Numbered from the stretch's first letter, positions 28,034 to 38,355 are shown. The stretch is 64,000 nucleotides of DNA from Ruegeria arenilitoris (GCF_013032855.1 NZ_WQDA01000003.1:643134-707133), one strand, 5' to 3'. Made by a program: numbers and translations. The notes: a model not told the origin generated them from the sequence alone.

Positions 28034-29578
28034 ATGAACGACCACTCCCGCTCAACGTCCCGCAGTGGCGGCCGCGCCGCCCGACGGGCCGCCCGTGCCG
28101 CGGCCCTGCCCGAACATCTGCGCCCCGTCCGCCCGGGGCTTGAGGGCGGCACCTACGAACCGCTCAGCCAACAGGACATGGAGCGTATTCACTCCGCCGC
28201 TCTCGATGCGCTCGAAACCATCGGTCTGGCCGACGCGCCACCCAGCGGGATCGATTACCTGGTCAATGCCGGCTGTACGCTGGGCGATGACGGACGCATC
28301 CGTTTTCCCCGGGCGCTGGTCGAGGGCACGATCGCCCGCGCCAACCGGTCGGTAACGCTGTACAGCCGCGACAGCAAAACCGATCTCGAACTGTCCGGCG
28401 GACGCGTTCATTATGGAACCGCCGGTGCAGCCGTCAGCATGGTCGACGCCCAAGGCCGCAACTACCGCGACTCAACCGTGCAGGACTTGCACGATGCCGC
28501 GCGGATTTGCGAACAACTGGACAATATCCATTTCGTGCAGCGCCCCATGGTCTGCCGTGACATCACCGACAACCGCGAGATGGACCTGAACACGATTTAT
28601 GCTTGTTGTTCTGGGACTTACAAGCATGTCGGAACATCCTTCACAGACCCCAGCTATGTAGCTCCGGCCATGGAAATGCTGCATATGATCGCTGGCGGCG
28701 AGGATAAATGGCGTGAGCGGCCCTTCGTCTCGAACTCGAACTGCTTTGTCGTGCCTCCGATGAAATTCGCGACCGAGAGCTGCCAGGTGATGGAAGAATG
28801 CATCAAGGCGGGGATGCCGGTCCTGTTGCTATCCGCCGGGATGGCGGGCGCCACGGCCCCGTCAACGGTGGCCGGTGCGATTGTCCAGGCTACGGCGGAA
28901 TGCCTCGCCGGTCTGGTTTATGTAAACGCCGTAAGCCCAGGCGCCCCGGCGGTTTTTGGCACTTGGCCTTTTGGCCTTGATCTCAGGACCGGTGCGATGA
29001 GCGTCGGGTCTGGCGAACAGGCCCTGTTGACGGCAGGCTGCGCCCAGATGCACAAATTCTATGACCTGCCCGGCGGCGCTGCAGCCGGTGCTTCGGACTC
29101 CAAACTGCCCGACATGCAAGCCGGATGGGAGCAGATGTGTTCCAACGTCATGGCCGGGCTGTCCGGCCTGAACATGGTCTACGAAGCAGCAGGCATGCAC
29201 GCTTCGCTGCTGGGTTTCTGCTTTGAAAGCCTGATCCTTGGTGACGATCTGATCGGTCAGGCCCTGCGATGCGTTCGTGGGATCGAGGTCACGGAGGACA
29301 CGCTGGCGCTGGACCAGATCGCGTCGGTCTGTCTCGGTGGCCCGGGTCACTACCTGGGAACCGACGCAACACTCAGCCGGATGCAGGCCGACTATGTCTA
29401 TCCAGCGCTAGGCGACCGGACCTCGCCCAAGGAATGGGCCGAGCTGGGCAAGCCGGACCTGGTCGAAAAGGCCACCGCGCGCAAAGAAGAGATCCTTGGC
29501 GCTCCGTCTCCGGCGCGTTTCGATCCGGCGCTGGATGCGGAACTCAGAAGCAGGTTCAACATTCACTTGCTTGCATAA
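28034..29578 (+). CDS. MttB-family corrinoid methyltransferase (non-pyrrolysine)
   Basis: A 514-aa protein of the trimethylamine:corrinoid methyltransferase superfamily (COG5598), which moves a methyl group from a quaternary or tertiary amine to a Co(I) corrinoid protein. The frame has no in-frame TAG, so it lacks pyrrolysine and belongs to the larger group exemplified by the glycine betaine methyltransferase MtgB. Conserved stretches include VHYGTAGAAVSMVD, CQVMEECIKAGMPVLLLSAG and the C-terminal CLGGPGHYLGTDATL. The N-terminal 35 residues are Arg- and Ala-rich. No corrinoid protein adjoins it; one lies at 55,818. The substrate is most likely a betaine-type compound, by family only. Confidence 0.87.
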   Translation: MNDHSRSTSRSGGRAARRAARAAALPEHLRPVRPGLEGGTYEPLSQQDMERIHSAALDALETIGLADAPPSGIDYLVNAGCTLGDDGRIRFPRALVEGTIARANRSVTLYSRDSKTDLELSGGRVHYGTAGAAVSMVDAQGRNYRDSTVQDLHDAARICEQLDNIHFVQRPMVCRDITDNREMDLNTIYACCSGTYKHVGTSFTDPSYVAPAMEMLHMIAGGEDKWRERPFVSNSNCFVVPPMKFATESCQVMEECIKAGMPVLLLSAGMAGATAPSTVAGAIVQATAECLAGLVYVNAVSPGAPAVFGTWPFGLDLRTGAMSVGSGEQALLTAGCAQMHKFYDLPGGAAAGASDSKLPDMQAGWEQMCSNVMAGLSGLNMVYEAAGMHASLLGFCFESLILGDDLIGQALRCVRGIEVTEDTLALDQIASVCLGGPGHYLGTDATLSRMQADYVYPALGDRTSPKEWAELGKPDLVEKATARKEEILGAPSPARFDPALDAELRSRFNIHLLA

Positions 29579-29589
29579 CCAATTGAAAA

Positions 29590-29613
29590 GCAGCCCAGAT
29601 CGCTCTGGGCTGC
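29590..29613 (-). terminator. Terminator between the MttB-like and EF-hand genes
   Basis: A perfect 10-bp stem (29590-29599 with 29604-29613) and a TCGC tetraloop. On the minus strand it is followed by TTTTC, ending the EF-hand transcript; on the plus strand it lies 12 bases after the methyltransferase stop but lacks a T-run. Confidence 0.8.
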
Positions 29614-29629
29614 CTCGTACTTCAAGCTG

Positions 29630-29875
29630 TTAACCGTTGCTGGGCGGCAGCAGACCGGCTTCTTGCGCGGCTGCGATTTCGGCCTCATCCAGAGCGCCGT
29701 CACCATTCGCGTCCAAAAGCGAGAACGCATCGGCATCCATGTCGGGCACAACGGCCTGAACCTCTTCGATGGTCAGAACGCCGTCGCCATTTGCGTCAGC
29801 CGAGCTCTGCGCGAATGCAAGCGCAGGGAACCCGAGGGCAACTGCGGCCAGAACGGCCAGTTTCTGAGAGTTCAT
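29630..29875 (-). CDS. Small periplasmic EF-hand protein
   Basis: An 81-aa secreted protein. A signal peptide (about 1-22, ending AFA) precedes two canonical EF-hand loops: DANGDGVLTIEE (27-38) and DANGDGALDEAE (55-66), each with Asp/Asn/Asp at positions 1, 3 and 5 and Glu at 12. Calcium binding is therefore likely. I chose the ATG at 29875, which starts the signal peptide; the frame upstream is unrelated. Many Rhodobacterales have such proteins, with no known partner. It stands alone, ahead of a strong terminator. Confidence 0.82.
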   Translation of the reverse strand: MNSQKLAVLAAVALGFPALAFAQSSADANGDGVLTIEEVQAVVPDMDADAFSLLDANGDGALDEAEIAAAQEAGLLPPSNG

Positions 29876-30114
29876 TGTCAGTCTCCTGATAGGGGGTTTG
29901 TGGTAGTCTGTCCGGACAGGCACACAAAACACCTGCTCAGCCGCACTGTCATCGGCCGCAAAGATTTTCCAGCAATTCGCGCCAATCCCTGCCCGTTTGG
30001 GCCATTTGGAGTCGCAAGCTTTCGCTGTGCCAAGCCGCCCGCTGGCGCATCGGCACAACTTCCCTCATCCGTACCCCCGTTCCCGGCAATCTGCCGCTCA
30101 GCCCGACCGAGTCG

Positions 30115-30141
30115 AAAAAAGAAAGGGGGCCGAAGCCCCCT
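30115..30141 (-). terminator. Rho-independent terminator downstream of nrdJ
   Basis: A 7-bp stem (30124-30130 with 30135-30141, loop CGAA) followed on the minus strand by TTTCTTTTTT. It lies 270 bases beyond the nrdJ stop and 240 bases before the EF-hand start. Confidence 0.85.
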
Positions 30142-30405
30142 GTCAGTTTTGCTGTCCAGGCTCAATTCGTTGACCGCCCGGTGTTTTTTTGCCTGCGGCC
30201 TGGACTGCACATGGGACGAGCGCACCCGCCCCGTGAGAGAGTGGGAAGGACCGATATTCCGCCCCACCCTGTTCCCGGCCAGCACGGGCATGCCGGCCGA
30301 GTGGACCAGGGCGACCTAGGGTAAGTCTCAACGCCCTGATCCGTATTCGTCGGGACCGGAAGTCCGGGGGGAAATCCAGGTCCCTACACCCCGCCTGGCG
30401 GGGCG
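30115..30405 (-). ncRNA. Unidentified structured RNA candidate
   Basis: Stems, given on the plus strand: 8 bp, 30154-30161 with 30198-30205; 10 of 11 bp, 30303-30313 with 30332-30342; 6 bp, 30352-30357 with 30379-30384; 7 bp around 30389-30403. The minus strand then runs into a terminator at 30115-30141. It is either a separate small RNA or the structured 3' UTR of nrdJ. The conserved sequences of RNase P RNA, SRP RNA and tmRNA are absent by eye. Confidence 0.3.
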
Positions 30406-30411
30406 TTTGCC

Positions 30412-33400
30412 TTAGCTACACCCGCTGGTTGCCCCGCAGGTGTTGCATTTCATGCAGGTGCCGTTGCGCACCAGCGTGTAGTTTCCGCATTCGCCACAAG
30501 GATCACCCTCGTATCCCTGCATTTTGGCTTTGGTCCGGGCATCCATCCCGGTAGCCGTTTCGGTGACGACGGTGGTTTCGCTCTTGGTTTCAAAGGTCAC
30601 GGCCGCTTCGGACAGTCCGGTCGCTTCGCCGGCGGCGCCGTTGAACATCATCAGGTCCTGCGGCAAACGCTTGCGCAAATAACCGGTCGAGCTGATCTGT
30701 TTCAGAACCTCCAAGGATTTCGAAGCCGCGCTGTCGCTGATCTCCGAGACGTTCGATACACCCTCTTCTTCGCCACGACCCAAGTCGTCGAATGTTGCGC
30801 CCTCGGGTTTCACATGCGCCAGGTCGGTGCGATCGAGGTACGACACGGCCAGTTCGCGGAAGATGTAGTCGAGGATCGACGTCGCGTTCTTGATCGAGTC
30901 GTTGCCCTGAACCATCCCGGCCGGTTCGAACTTGGTGAAGGTGAAGGCGTCGACAAACTCTTCCAGCGGCACGCCATATTGCAGACCGACCGAGACGGCG
31001 ATGGCGAAGTTGTTCATCATCGCACGGAAGCCAGCGCCTTCCTTGTGCATGTCGATGAAGATCTCGCCCAGCTGCCCATCTTCGAATTCGCCGGTGCGCA
31101 GATAGACTTTGTGCCCGCCCACGATCGCCTTTTGGGTATACCCCTTGCGACGATGCGGCAGTTTTTCGCGGTGACTGCGGATGATCTCTTTGACCACCAC
31201 CTTTTCGACGACCTTCTCGGCCAGGGTCACGGCCTTTTCCTGGATCGAGCCGCTTTCGAGGATTTCAGCCGCTTCGTCGTCATCCTCGACCAGCGCCGCT
31301 GCCAGCGGCTGGCTGAGCTTGGACCCGTCGCGATACAGCGCGTTGGCCTTGACGCCCAGGCTCCAGGACAGCTCGTAGGCCTTCTGGCAATCTTCGATCG
31401 TGGCGTCATTGGGCATGTTGATCGTCTTGCTGATCGCGCCCGAGATGAAGCTTTGCGCCGCAGCCATCATGGTGATGTGGCTGTCAACACCCAGGAACCG
31501 CTTGCCCTTCTTTCCACACGGGTTGGCGCAGTCGAAGATTGCATAGTGCTCGGGCTTCAGATGCGGGGCCCCTTCCAGGGTCATGGTGCCGCAGACATGG
31601 TCGTTGGCCGCGTCGATATCCGACTTGCTGAAACCCAGATGGCGCAGCATGTCAAAGGTCGGATCGTTCAGCTTGCTGGCCGGGATGCCCAGGACGCCGG
31701 TGCAGAAATCCTCGCCCAGCGTCCACTGGTTGAAGACAAACCGGATGTCGAACGCGCTTTCCAGCGCTGCGTCGATCTTGGCCAGCTCGTTCGGGCCGAA
31801 CCCGTGACCGGTCAGCGAGGTGTGGTTGATCCCCGGCGCGTTGCCGATGGTGCCATGCCCGACTGCGTAGGACACGATCTCCTCGATCTGGGCCGAGGAA
31901 TAGCCAAGCTTTTCCAGCGCCGACGGCACCGAGCGGTTGATGATCTTGAAGTAGCCGCCCCCGGCCAGTTTCTTGAACTTGACCAGCGCAAAGTCGGGCT
32001 CGATGCCGGTGGTGTCGCAGTCCATCACCAGTCCGATCGTGCCGGTCGGCGCGATCACCGTGGCCTGCGCGTTGCGGTAGCCGTTCTTCTCGCCCAGGCT
32101 CAACGCTTCATCCCAGGCGCTCATGGCCAGATCGATCAGGCGATTGTCCGGACAGTTGGCGTGATCCAGCGGCACCGGCTTGACCGACAGCTTCTCATAG
32201 CCCTCGGTCACACCCTGGGCAGCGCGACGGTGGTTGCGGATAACCCGCAGCATATGCTCGGCATTGCGCTTGTAGCCGGCGAACGGCCCCAGCTCTCCGG
32301 CGATCTCGGCCGAGGTGGCGTAGGCAACGCCGGTCATGATTGCGGTCAGTGCGCCACAGATCGCCCGACCCTCGTCCGAGTCGTAGCCATAACCCATGTT
32401 CATCAGCAGCCCGCCGATGTTGGCATATCCCAGACCCAGCGTACGGAAGTCATAAGACAACTGCGCGATCTCTTTCGACGGGAACTGCGCCATCGTCACC
32501 GAGATTTCCAGCGTCAGCGTCCAAAGACGGGCCGCGTGCATGTAGTCGGCCGCCTGGAACTCGCCATCCTTCAGGAAGGTCAGCAGGTTCATCGACGCCA
32601 GGTTGCAGGCCGTGTCATCCAGGAACATGTATTCCGAGCACGGGTTCGAGCCGCGAATCTCGCCGTCTTCGGGGCAAGTGTGCCATTCGTTGACCGTGTC
32701 GTGGAATTGAATGCCCGGATCGGCGCAAGCCCAGGCCGCGTGGCCGACTTTTTCCCACAGATCGCGTGCTTTGACCGTGCGGGCAACCTTGCCGTCGGTA
32801 CGATTGATCAGCTCCCAATCGGCATCTTTCTCGACCGCCTTCAGGAAGGCATTGGTCACACGGATCGAGTTGTTCGAGTTCTGCCCCGAGACCGAGCTGT
32901 AGGCCTCAGAGTCCCAATCGGTATCATAGGTCGGGAACTCGATGCTGTCGTGGCCCTGCTTGGCGTAATCCAGCACGCGCTTGATGTAAGTCTCGGGTAT
33001 CGCGACCTTTTTCGCCTCGCGGATCGCCGTTTTCAGCGCGTCATTCTTCTTGGGATCATAGGCATCCGCTTGCGCGCCGTCCCAGGCGCGGATGGCCTCG
33101 AAAATGCCGTTCAGCATCTTCTCGTGCATCTTCGATCCGGCAACGATCGAGGCCACCTTCTGCTCTTCGATCACCTTCCATTCGATGAATTGCTCGATGT
33201 CAGGGTGATCTGCATCGACGATCACCATCTTTGCTGCCCGACGGGTTGTCCCGCCTGATTTGATCGCGCCAGCGGCGCGGTCGCCGATCTTGAGAAAGCC
33301 CATGAGGCCCGAGGACTTGCCGCCACCCGACAGCGCTTCGCCTTCTGCGCGCAGATGGCTAAAGTTGGTCCCGGTACCCGAGCCGTATTTGAACAGGCGC

Positions 33401-34041
33401 GCCTCGCGCACCCATAGATCCATGATGCCGCCTTCGTTCACCAGGTCGTCGTCGACTGACTGGATGAAGCATGCGTGCGGCTGGGGATGTTCATAGGCCG
33501 ATTTCGACTTGGTCAGTTTGCCGGTCTTGTAGTCCACATAGTGGTGACCTTGGGCCGGGCCGTCGATCCCATAGGCCCAGTGCAGACCGGTGTTGAACCA
33601 TTGCGGGCTGTTCGGCGCGGCACGCTGTGTCGCCAGCATGTAACGCATCTCGTCGAAATAGGCGCGCGCGTCCTCCTCGGTCGAGAAGTAACCGCCCTTC
33701 CAGCCCCAATAGGCCCAGGCACCCGCGAGGCGGTCAAACACTTGCTTCGAAGACGTTTCGCCACCAAATTCGGCATCGTCGGCCGGAACCGAGCGCCACA
33801 GAAACTCGGGCACGTCCTTCTCACGGACTTTTTTCAGTTTGCTGGGAACGCCGGCCTTGCGGAAATACTTCTGAGCAATCACGTCGCTGGCGACCTGGCT
33901 CCACCGAGAGGGGACCTCGATGTTATCAAGGCGAAACACGATCGTTCCATCCGGATTGCGGATCTCGGACGTGACGGACACGAAGTCCAATTCTGCGTAT
34001 GCGTCCTGCCCTGCCTTGGTAAATGTTCTTTCAATCTTCAT
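30412..34041 (-). CDS. nrdJ: Adenosylcobalamin-dependent (class II) ribonucleotide reductase
   Basis: A 1209-aa enzyme that reduces ribonucleotides with adenosylcobalamin as radical source, so it needs no oxygen and no second subunit. The catalytic barrel holds [29 protein letters not shown] with the active-site Cys/Glu, and [19 protein letters not shown]. The C-terminus has a TSCPD-type domain and ends in a Cys-rich tail ([18 protein letters not shown] and CGATSGCS), the redox arm that regenerates the active site. This is the long, roughly 1200-aa form common in alphaproteobacteria. No class I nrdAB is in the window. No B12 riboswitch or clear NrdR box is evident upstream. Confidence 0.96.
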   Translation of the reverse strand: MKIERTFTKAGQDAYAELDFVSVTSEIRNPDGTIVFRLDNIEVPSRWSQVASDVIAQKYFRKAGVPSKLKKVREKDVPEFLWRSVPADDAEFGGETSSKQVFDRLAGAWAYWGWKGGYFSTEEDARAYFDEMRYMLATQRAAPNSPQWFNTGLHWAYGIDGPAQGHHYVDYKTGKLTKSKSAYEHPQPHACFIQSVDDDLVNEGGIMDLWVREARLFKYGSGTGTNFSHLRAEGEALSGGGKSSGLMGFLKIGDRAAGAIKSGGTTRRAAKMVIVDADHPDIEQFIEWKVIEEQKVASIVAGSKMHEKMLNGIFEAIRAWDGAQADAYDPKKNDALKTAIREAKKVAIPETYIKRVLDYAKQGHDSIEFPTYDTDWDSEAYSSVSGQNSNNSIRVTNAFLKAVEKDADWELINRTDGKVARTVKARDLWEKVGHAAWACADPGIQFHDTVNEWHTCPEDGEIRGSNPCSEYMFLDDTACNLASMNLLTFLKDGEFQAADYMHAARLWTLTLEISVTMAQFPSKEIAQLSYDFRTLGLGYANIGGLLMNMGYGYDSDEGRAICGALTAIMTGVAYATSAEIAGELGPFAGYKRNAEHMLRVIRNHRRAAQGVTEGYEKLSVKPVPLDHANCPDNRLIDLAMSAWDEALSLGEKNGYRNAQATVIAPTGTIGLVMDCDTTGIEPDFALVKFKKLAGGGYFKIINRSVPSALEKLGYSSAQIEEIVSYAVGHGTIGNAPGINHTSLTGHGFGPNELAKIDAALESAFDIRFVFNQWTLGEDFCTGVLGIPASKLNDPTFDMLRHLGFSKSDIDAANDHVCGTMTLEGAPHLKPEHYAIFDCANPCGKKGKRFLGVDSHITMMAAAQSFISGAISKTINMPNDATIEDCQKAYELSWSLGVKANALYRDGSKLSQPLAAALVEDDDEAAEILESGSIQEKAVTLAEKVVEKVVVKEIIRSHREKLPHRRKGYTQKAIVGGHKVYLRTGEFEDGQLGEIFIDMHKEGAGFRAMMNNFAIAVSVGLQYGVPLEEFVDAFTFTKFEPAGMVQGNDSIKNATSILDYIFRELAVSYLDRTDLAHVKPEGATFDDLGRGEEEGVSNVSEISDSAASKSLEVLKQISSTGYLRKRLPQDLMMFNGAAGEATGLSEAAVTFETKSETTVVTETATGMDARTKAKMQGYEGDPCGECGNYTLVRNGTCMKCNTCGATSGCS

Positions 34042-34563
34042 GTCCGCCGCCCTAGATCAATCAGCCCAAATTCGGTTGTCCGGCACCAATTCCGTTTTCT
34101 GGCGGGGTGCCGCCCGCCTTGACCGCCGATCAGGGACGCAAAGGACCGGGCGCTGCCTTTGGCAGCGCGAACCCGTTTGCACGGTTGCACGTCAGTTTGG
34201 AGTGCTTTCCGACCCTCGCCCTATGCCAACTCTGGCTATTCCTACCAGATTTAGTGGCAACTCACTCGGCCCATACAATCTGGCGTATCTACCCATAGTT
34301 GGTCAACGGCATTTTTTGGCTTCTAACCAAAACTTTTCTGTTGACCGCAAAACCGCAGGATGGGCCAAGGCACAACGCGCCGATTCCTCCACAACGCTGT
34401 CCACAAAACCGTGCAGATCGGTCAAATCGGATTTTCTTTTTTCCCGGCCCGGTTACGAGAAAATGGTCACCTGCCCGCCCGTGCCCCATACTGTGAGGAG
34501 AATCACCAATCTTCGTGGCAGCGCAACGCGACGCATCACGACACACAAATGACGGAGTGCGCC
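34042..34563. other. Divergent region between nrdJ and a lipoprotein gene
   Basis: 522 bases, AT-rich at 34240-34460. A perfect 8-bp hairpin at 34150-34168 (loop TTT) lies about 110 bases upstream of the nrdJ ATG and would fall in its leader; it has no T-run, so it is not a simple terminator. I see no gene, no cobalamin riboswitch and no convincing NrdR palindrome. Confidence 0.5.
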
Positions 34564-35004
34564 GTGAAAACCTCGATTATCCGTTTGTTTCCGGTCCTTA
34601 CCTTGCTGGCCGCTTGTGCGACGCCCGAGCCGGAACAGTCTTCACGCAGCGCTCAGTTCGCCGAATACCCCGATCAGTTATTCAGCACGTTCGAGATCAG
34701 CTGCGAAGGTCCGGAGGAACGGTTCACACGGCCCGAGCGCAGCAGTTTCGAGTGCCGTTCCTCTCTGCCTCCGGAAACCACCGCGTTCTTGATCCTCAAC
34801 TATGACGGTTACCCGCAGGACTTGCCCAAAGGGGTGCGCCGCATGTCTTCGACCCGCAATCAGGCCGGTTACCGGGTCGATGCCGAGTTGTTTTTCCTGG
34901 TCCCCCAGAAGGACGGAGCGACGATCAAGGTTCCCGTCGAAAGCTCGGTTCTGGATGATGAATTGACACGGCTCTACCGGTATTTCGGTGGAACTCCGTT
35001 GTAA
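34564..35004 (+). CDS. Small lipoprotein of unknown function
   Basis: A 146-aa protein with a lipoprotein signal: from the GTG at 34564 it reads MKTSIIRLFPVLTLLAAC, with lipobox LLAAC and Cys18 as the acylated residue. GGAG lies 6 bases before that GTG. An ATG five codons upstream (34549) would break the short n-region and has no ribosome binding site. The mature part has three further cysteines and one dominant motif, FEISCEGPEERF, which I do not recognise. It is followed by tRNA-Pro on the other strand. Confidence 0.7.
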   Translation: MKTSIIRLFPVLTLLAACATPEPEQSSRSAQFAEYPDQLFSTFEISCEGPEERFTRPERSSFECRSSLPPETTAFLILNYDGYPQDLPKGVRRMSSTRNQAGYRVDAELFFLVPQKDGATIKVPVESSVLDDELTRLYRYFGGTPL

Positions 35005-35010
35005 GGAAAG

Positions 35011-35087
35011 TGGTCGGGGCGGCGAGATTCGAACTCACGACCCCCTGTACCCAAAACAGGTGCGCTACCAGACTGCGCCACGCCCCG
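35011..35087 (-). tRNA. tRNA-Pro (TGG)
   Basis: A 77-nt tRNA with encoded CCA. Acceptor stem CGGGGCG/CGCCCCG, anticodon stem CCTGT/ACAGG with loop TTTGGGT (35055-35049), giving anticodon TGG, and T-loop TTCGAAT. The D-arm reads GGCGCAGTCTGGTAGCGCA, typical of proline tRNAs. Confidence 0.97.
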
Positions 35088-35130
35088 GACCGTGCGCCTT
35101 CCTAACGGCGTCATTCGGATTTGAAAAGCC

Positions 35131-35595
35131 CTAACAGGGCCAGATTGCAGGGCCTTGCGAAAAAATTTCGTGCCGCATGACCGTACCCGGTGCGATCGAG
35201 TAACGGGCGGCAAGCCCCGCATTCACCTCAAGAACCGCAAAGACCGAATCGCCGCCCTCGATTGGGGTCAGATCCCCCGGTACGGCATCGGAATGAACAC
35301 GGGTCACCAAACCTGTGCGATCCAGAAAGATCATGTCCAGCGGGATCAAGGTGTTCTTCATCCAAAATGCGACCGGCTGGGGCGGATCGAACACGAACAG
35401 CATCCCTTCGCCCTGAGGCATGCTTTCGCGGAACATCAAACCCTTTGCCCGCTCCTGCGGGGAAACTGCCAATTCGACCAGAAACCGGACCTGTGCCTTG
35501 TCATTGCGAAGGTCCACCCGGTCAGACCGGCATTCAGCAAAGGCGCCTTGTGACAGAAAAATACTCAGAAGAAGAGCGGCCAGAATCCGCATCAC
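35131..35595 (-). CDS. Secreted DUF192 protein
   Basis: A 154-aa protein with a signal peptide (MMRILAALLLSIFLSQGAFA) followed by a single DUF192 domain. ERAKGLMFRESMPQGEGMLF, FWMKNTLIPLDMIFLD and VFAVLEVNAG are its three conserved blocks. The family is common in bacteria and archaea; its function is not established. It lies 9 bp downstream of the double cold-shock gene on the same strand, an arrangement often seen in alphaproteobacteria and probably an operon. Confidence 0.88.
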   Translation of the reverse strand: MMRILAALLLSIFLSQGAFAECRSDRVDLRNDKAQVRFLVELAVSPQERAKGLMFRESMPQGEGMLFVFDPPQPVAFWMKNTLIPLDMIFLDRTGLVTRVHSDAVPGDLTPIEGGDSVFAVLEVNAGLAARYSIAPGTVMRHEIFSQGPAIWPC

Positions 35596-35604
35596 GCGCA
35601 GCGC

Positions 35605-36132
35605 TCAGTCATTGAGCGCGGATTCCCACGCAAGCACTTGTGCGGCCATGCGGCCCCGCTTGCCGTCGATGACCCGCATCGCCAGCGCCTCGCCCGGTTG
35701 GAGATCCGCCAACCCGGACCGGCGCAGAACTTCGATATGCAGAAACACGTCCTCGCTGCGACCAAAGACATTGGCAAAGCCGAAACCCTTGCTCTTGTCG
35801 AACCACTTGACCCGCGCGGCCTCGAGCGGCGCATGTGCGATCTCATTGGGATCCATTTCGGCGAAATCCGCCAGCATCACCGAGTCGGCCCGCTCGGGCG
35901 GATCGATGCTCACGACCTCAACCGCCTGAACCCCACGATCGGTGCGGTGAGTCATGATCTCAATGCCCGCGCCATCCGCGACCGAGCTTTGCCCGAAGTT
36001 CCTCAGAACGTTCACGTGCAGCAGGATATCAGGACCGCCATCGCCGGACACGACAAAGCCATACCCCTTTGCAGGGTCAAACCATTTTACGTGTCCACGA
36101 ACGCGGTACATGCTGTTCAGGTCTTCTGGCAC
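35605..36132 (-). CDS. Double cold-shock-domain protein
   Basis: A 175-aa cytoplasmic nucleic-acid-binding protein with two cold-shock domains joined by an acidic linker. The first has GHVKWFDPAKGYGFVV and DILLHVNVL (RNP1- and RNP2-like) at about 13-45; the second has ARVKWFDKSKGFGFANV and DVFLHIEVL at about 105-140. It probably acts as an RNA chaperone. The start is either the GTG at 36132, just after GGGAACACC, or the ATG at 36111, which begins exactly at MYRVRG; the spacing favours the GTG. It precedes the DUF192 gene. Confidence 0.85.
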   Translation of the reverse strand: MPEDLNSMYRVRGHVKWFDPAKGYGFVVSGDGGPDILLHVNVLRNFGQSSVADGAGIEIMTHRTDRGVQAVEVVSIDPPERADSVMLADFAEMDPNEIAHAPLEAARVKWFDKSKGFGFANVFGRSEDVFLHIEVLRRSGLADLQPGEALAMRVIDGKRGRMAAQVLAWESALND

Positions 36133-36253
36133 GGTGTTCCCATCACGAGATTCAAAGGGTCGTTAGGGGTCTGATGTGTATGGAAACGTCGGGCAAATTC
36201 AAGCTGAAAAAATTCAGACATTTCCGGGTGTTGCATTTCACGATACGCGAACG

Positions 36254-36859
36254 TCATGGATTCAACCTCTGTACGTTCCACTTTTGCTCGGACGGGTCGC
36301 GCCGCCAGCGGAACCTGTCGTGCAGCCGAAAGGCACCATCCGCCCAAAACTCGATTTCAACCGGCGTCAGCCTGTAGCCACCCCAGAATTCGGGCCTCGG
36401 CGGGTTGGATCCCAGCTTTGCCGTCACCTTTGCAACTTCGGCCATCAGAGCAGCCCGGCTGCTCAGAGGTTCCGACTGCCGCGATGCCCAAGCTCCCAAC
36501 CGACTCTTCAGTGAGCGTGACGCATAATATTCGTCGGCCAAGGGACCGTCTTCTTTGGTGATTGTACCACGAACCCGGATCTGACGCCGCAGTGATTTCC
36601 AGTGCATCACAAAGGCGGCTTTGCCGGCCGAATCCAGCTCTTGGGCCTTGGCACTGTGATAGTTGGTATAGAAAACGAAGGAGTCCGCCTCGATGTCCTT
36701 CAGCAGCACCATCCGTGCGTTCGGCATACCGTCCGGGTCCACGGTCGCCAGGGCAATCGCGTTCGGATCGTTCGGTTCCGTCTTTTCGGCCTCGGCCAAC
36801 CAACGGGCCGCGATCACGAACGGATCGTCACCGGCAAAGATGCCGTTTCGCTCACTCAT
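36254..36859 (-). CDS. pdxH: Pyridoxamine 5'-phosphate oxidase
   Basis: A 201-aa FMN enzyme that oxidises pyridoxine or pyridoxamine 5'-phosphate to PLP, the last step of vitamin B6 supply. [32 protein letters not shown] and [14 protein letters not shown] are the FMN and substrate blocks, and the chain ends with FRWRR and WNVQRLNP, the C-terminal PNPOx signature. I chose the ATG at 36859, seven bases after AGGGG. It is divergent from fabI. Of the two aminotransferases on this window, neither is adjacent. Confidence 0.95.
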   Translation of the reverse strand: MSERNGIFAGDDPFVIAARWLAEAEKTEPNDPNAIALATVDPDGMPNARMVLLKDIEADSFVFYTNYHSAKAQELDSAGKAAFVMHWKSLRRQIRVRGTITKEDGPLADEYYASRSLKSRLGAWASRQSEPLSSRAALMAEVAKVTAKLGSNPPRPEFWGGYRLTPVEIEFWADGAFRLHDRFRWRRDPSEQKWNVQRLNP

Positions 36860-36994
36860 GTCCATCCCCTGGAACGAATTGAACATGACCCTACGGCGAG
36901 AACCCGCCCCGGGCAAGAGTGCATGGCCTTGATGCAGCGCAATCAATGGCATAAACCAACGCAACACATCGCGACGACAGGCGGAGAACCGAAC

Positions 36995-37801
36995 ATGTCA
37001 AATCAGTTGATGGCCGGCAAGCGCGGCCTCATCATGGGACTGGCCAATGACAAATCAATCGCATGGGGAATCGCCCGCGCCTTGTCCGAAGCCGGAGCCG
37101 AACTGGCTTTCTCTTATCAGGGGGATGCACTGAAAAAACGGGTCGACCCGTTGGCGGCCCAACTGGCGAGCGAGATCGTCCTGCCCTGTGACGTCAGCAA
37201 CGAAGAGTCGATCGATGAACTGTTCGCAGCGCTGAAAGAGAAATGGGGCAAGCTGGATTTCGTCGTCCACGCCATTGGTTTCTCCGACAAGAACGAACTT
37301 CGCGGCCGTTATGTCGACACGTCGCGCGCGAATTTCAAGCTGACGATGGACGTGTCGGTCTACTCTTTCACCGCGGTGATGCAACGCGCCGAGAAGCTGA
37401 TGACCGACGGCGGCAGCGCCATTACCCTGACCTATTATGGTGCTGAGCAGGTCATGCCGCATTACAATGTCATGGGTGTGGCCAAGGCCGCGCTCGAGGC
37501 GTCGGTGAAATACCTGGCCGAGGACTTGGGCAAGGACAACATCCGCATCAACGCGATCTCCGCCGGGCCGATCAAGACTCTGGCCGCCAGCGGCATCGGC
37601 GACTTCCGCTACATCATGAAGTGGAACGAGTACAACTCTCCCTTGCGCCGCAACGTGACCATCGATGACGTGGGCAAATCGGCCCTTTATCTTCTGTCCG
37701 ACCTCAGCAGCGGCGTGACCGGTGAAAACCTACACGTTGACTCGGGTTATCACATCGTCGGCATGAAAGCCGTCGACGCGCCGGATGTGGAAAAGGGATA
37801 A
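36995..37801 (+). CDS. fabI: Enoyl-[acyl-carrier-protein] reductase (NADH), FabI type
   Basis: A 268-aa SDR-fold enzyme that reduces enoyl-ACP, the last step of each fatty-acid elongation cycle. The FabI-type nucleotide motif is [13 protein letters not shown]; catalytic Tyr and Lys lie in [12 protein letters not shown], with the extended [12 protein letters not shown] loop typical of FabI. Substrate-loop residues and the C-terminal [11 protein letters not shown] agree. The ATG at 36995 follows GGAGA by 8 bases. The gpt gene follows 4 bp after the stop. Confidence 0.95.
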   Translation: MSNQLMAGKRGLIMGLANDKSIAWGIARALSEAGAELAFSYQGDALKKRVDPLAAQLASEIVLPCDVSNEESIDELFAALKEKWGKLDFVVHAIGFSDKNELRGRYVDTSRANFKLTMDVSVYSFTAVMQRAEKLMTDGGSAITLTYYGAEQVMPHYNVMGVAKAALEASVKYLAEDLGKDNIRINAISAGPIKTLAASGIGDFRYIMKWNEYNSPLRRNVTIDDVGKSALYLLSDLSSGVTGENLHVDSGYHIVGMKAVDAPDVEKG

Positions 37802-37805
37802 GACC

Positions 37806-38315
37806 ATGAGCGCAAAGGACCGCCTGCCACACGAAAAAGGCTTTCATATCAGCTGGGACCAGATTCACCGCGACTCGCGCGCGCTGGCCTGGCGGCTGGA
37901 CGGTCAGGGACCGGATGAGGGCGCATGGCGCGCCGTCGTCGCGATCACGCGTGGCGGCATGGCACCTGCGATGATCGTCAGCCGAGAGCTGGACATCCGC
38001 ACCGTAGATACGATCAGCGTCAAATCCTATCACCATCAGGAACGTGGCGAGGCAGAGGTGCTCAAGGCCCCCGATGCCGATCTGATGGGGGATGGTGAGG
38101 GCGTGCTGATCATCGATGATCTGGTCGACAGCGGCAAGACGCTGGAACTGGTGCGCAAGATGTACCCCAAGGCCCATTTCGCCACGGTCTATGCCAAGCC
38201 CAAGGGCCGCCCGATGGTCGATACCTTCATCACCGAGGTCAGCCAGGACACCTGGATCTTCTTCCCTTGGGATATGGCCCTGCAATATGTCGAGCCCTAT
38301 CGCGGCACCGACTGA
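37806..38315 (+). CDS. gpt: Xanthine-guanine phosphoribosyltransferase
   Basis: A 169-aa purine-salvage enzyme that makes XMP and GMP from xanthine or guanine and PRPP. The PRPP-binding loop is [13 protein letters not shown]; the early [13 protein letters not shown] and the later TWIFFPWD form the base pocket as in E. coli Gpt. It is four bases behind fabI and 40 bases ahead of the aminotransferase gene, so the three are likely co-transcribed although functionally unrelated. Confidence 0.94.
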   Translation: MSAKDRLPHEKGFHISWDQIHRDSRALAWRLDGQGPDEGAWRAVVAITRGGMAPAMIVSRELDIRTVDTISVKSYHHQERGEAEVLKAPDADLMGDGEGVLIIDDLVDSGKTLELVRKMYPKAHFATVYAKPKGRPMVDTFITEVSQDTWIFFPWDMALQYVEPYRGTD

Positions 38316-38355
38316 TCCCACTTATCCACCACAAATCAGCAAGACCGGACACCCG

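Larger units (their letters stand above)
29876..30411. other. Non-coding gap with stable stems
   Basis: 536 bases between the EF-hand gene and nrdJ. No coding sequence is convincing. The half next to nrdJ (30115-30405) is rich in inverted repeats and ends, on the minus strand, in a terminator; it is listed as a possible ncRNA. The half next to the EF-hand gene should contain that gene's promoter, but I see no clear boxes. Confidence 0.55.

Noticed and set aside
28034..29578. Pyrrolysine-containing MttB
   Set aside because: The frame is open throughout without an in-frame amber codon, so this is the non-pyrrolysine branch.
29663..30319. 218-codon plus-strand frame across the EF-hand gene and the structured gap
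   Set aside because: It runs antisense through the EF-hand gene and through RNA-like stems; no ribosome binding site or family pattern.
30115..30405. RNase P RNA, SRP RNA or tmRNA as the identity of the structured region
   Set aside because: The diagnostic sequences of these RNAs are absent on both strands.
30814..33258. 814-codon open frame on the plus strand opposite nrdJ
   Set aside because: It is the antisense of a certain gene; long antisense frames are expected from the codon bias of high-GC genomes, and the product has no family features.
34042..34563. Cobalamin riboswitch upstream of the B12-dependent nrdJ (and of the MttB-like and corrinoid genes)
   Set aside because: I searched both leaders for the conserved B12 box by eye and found no match.
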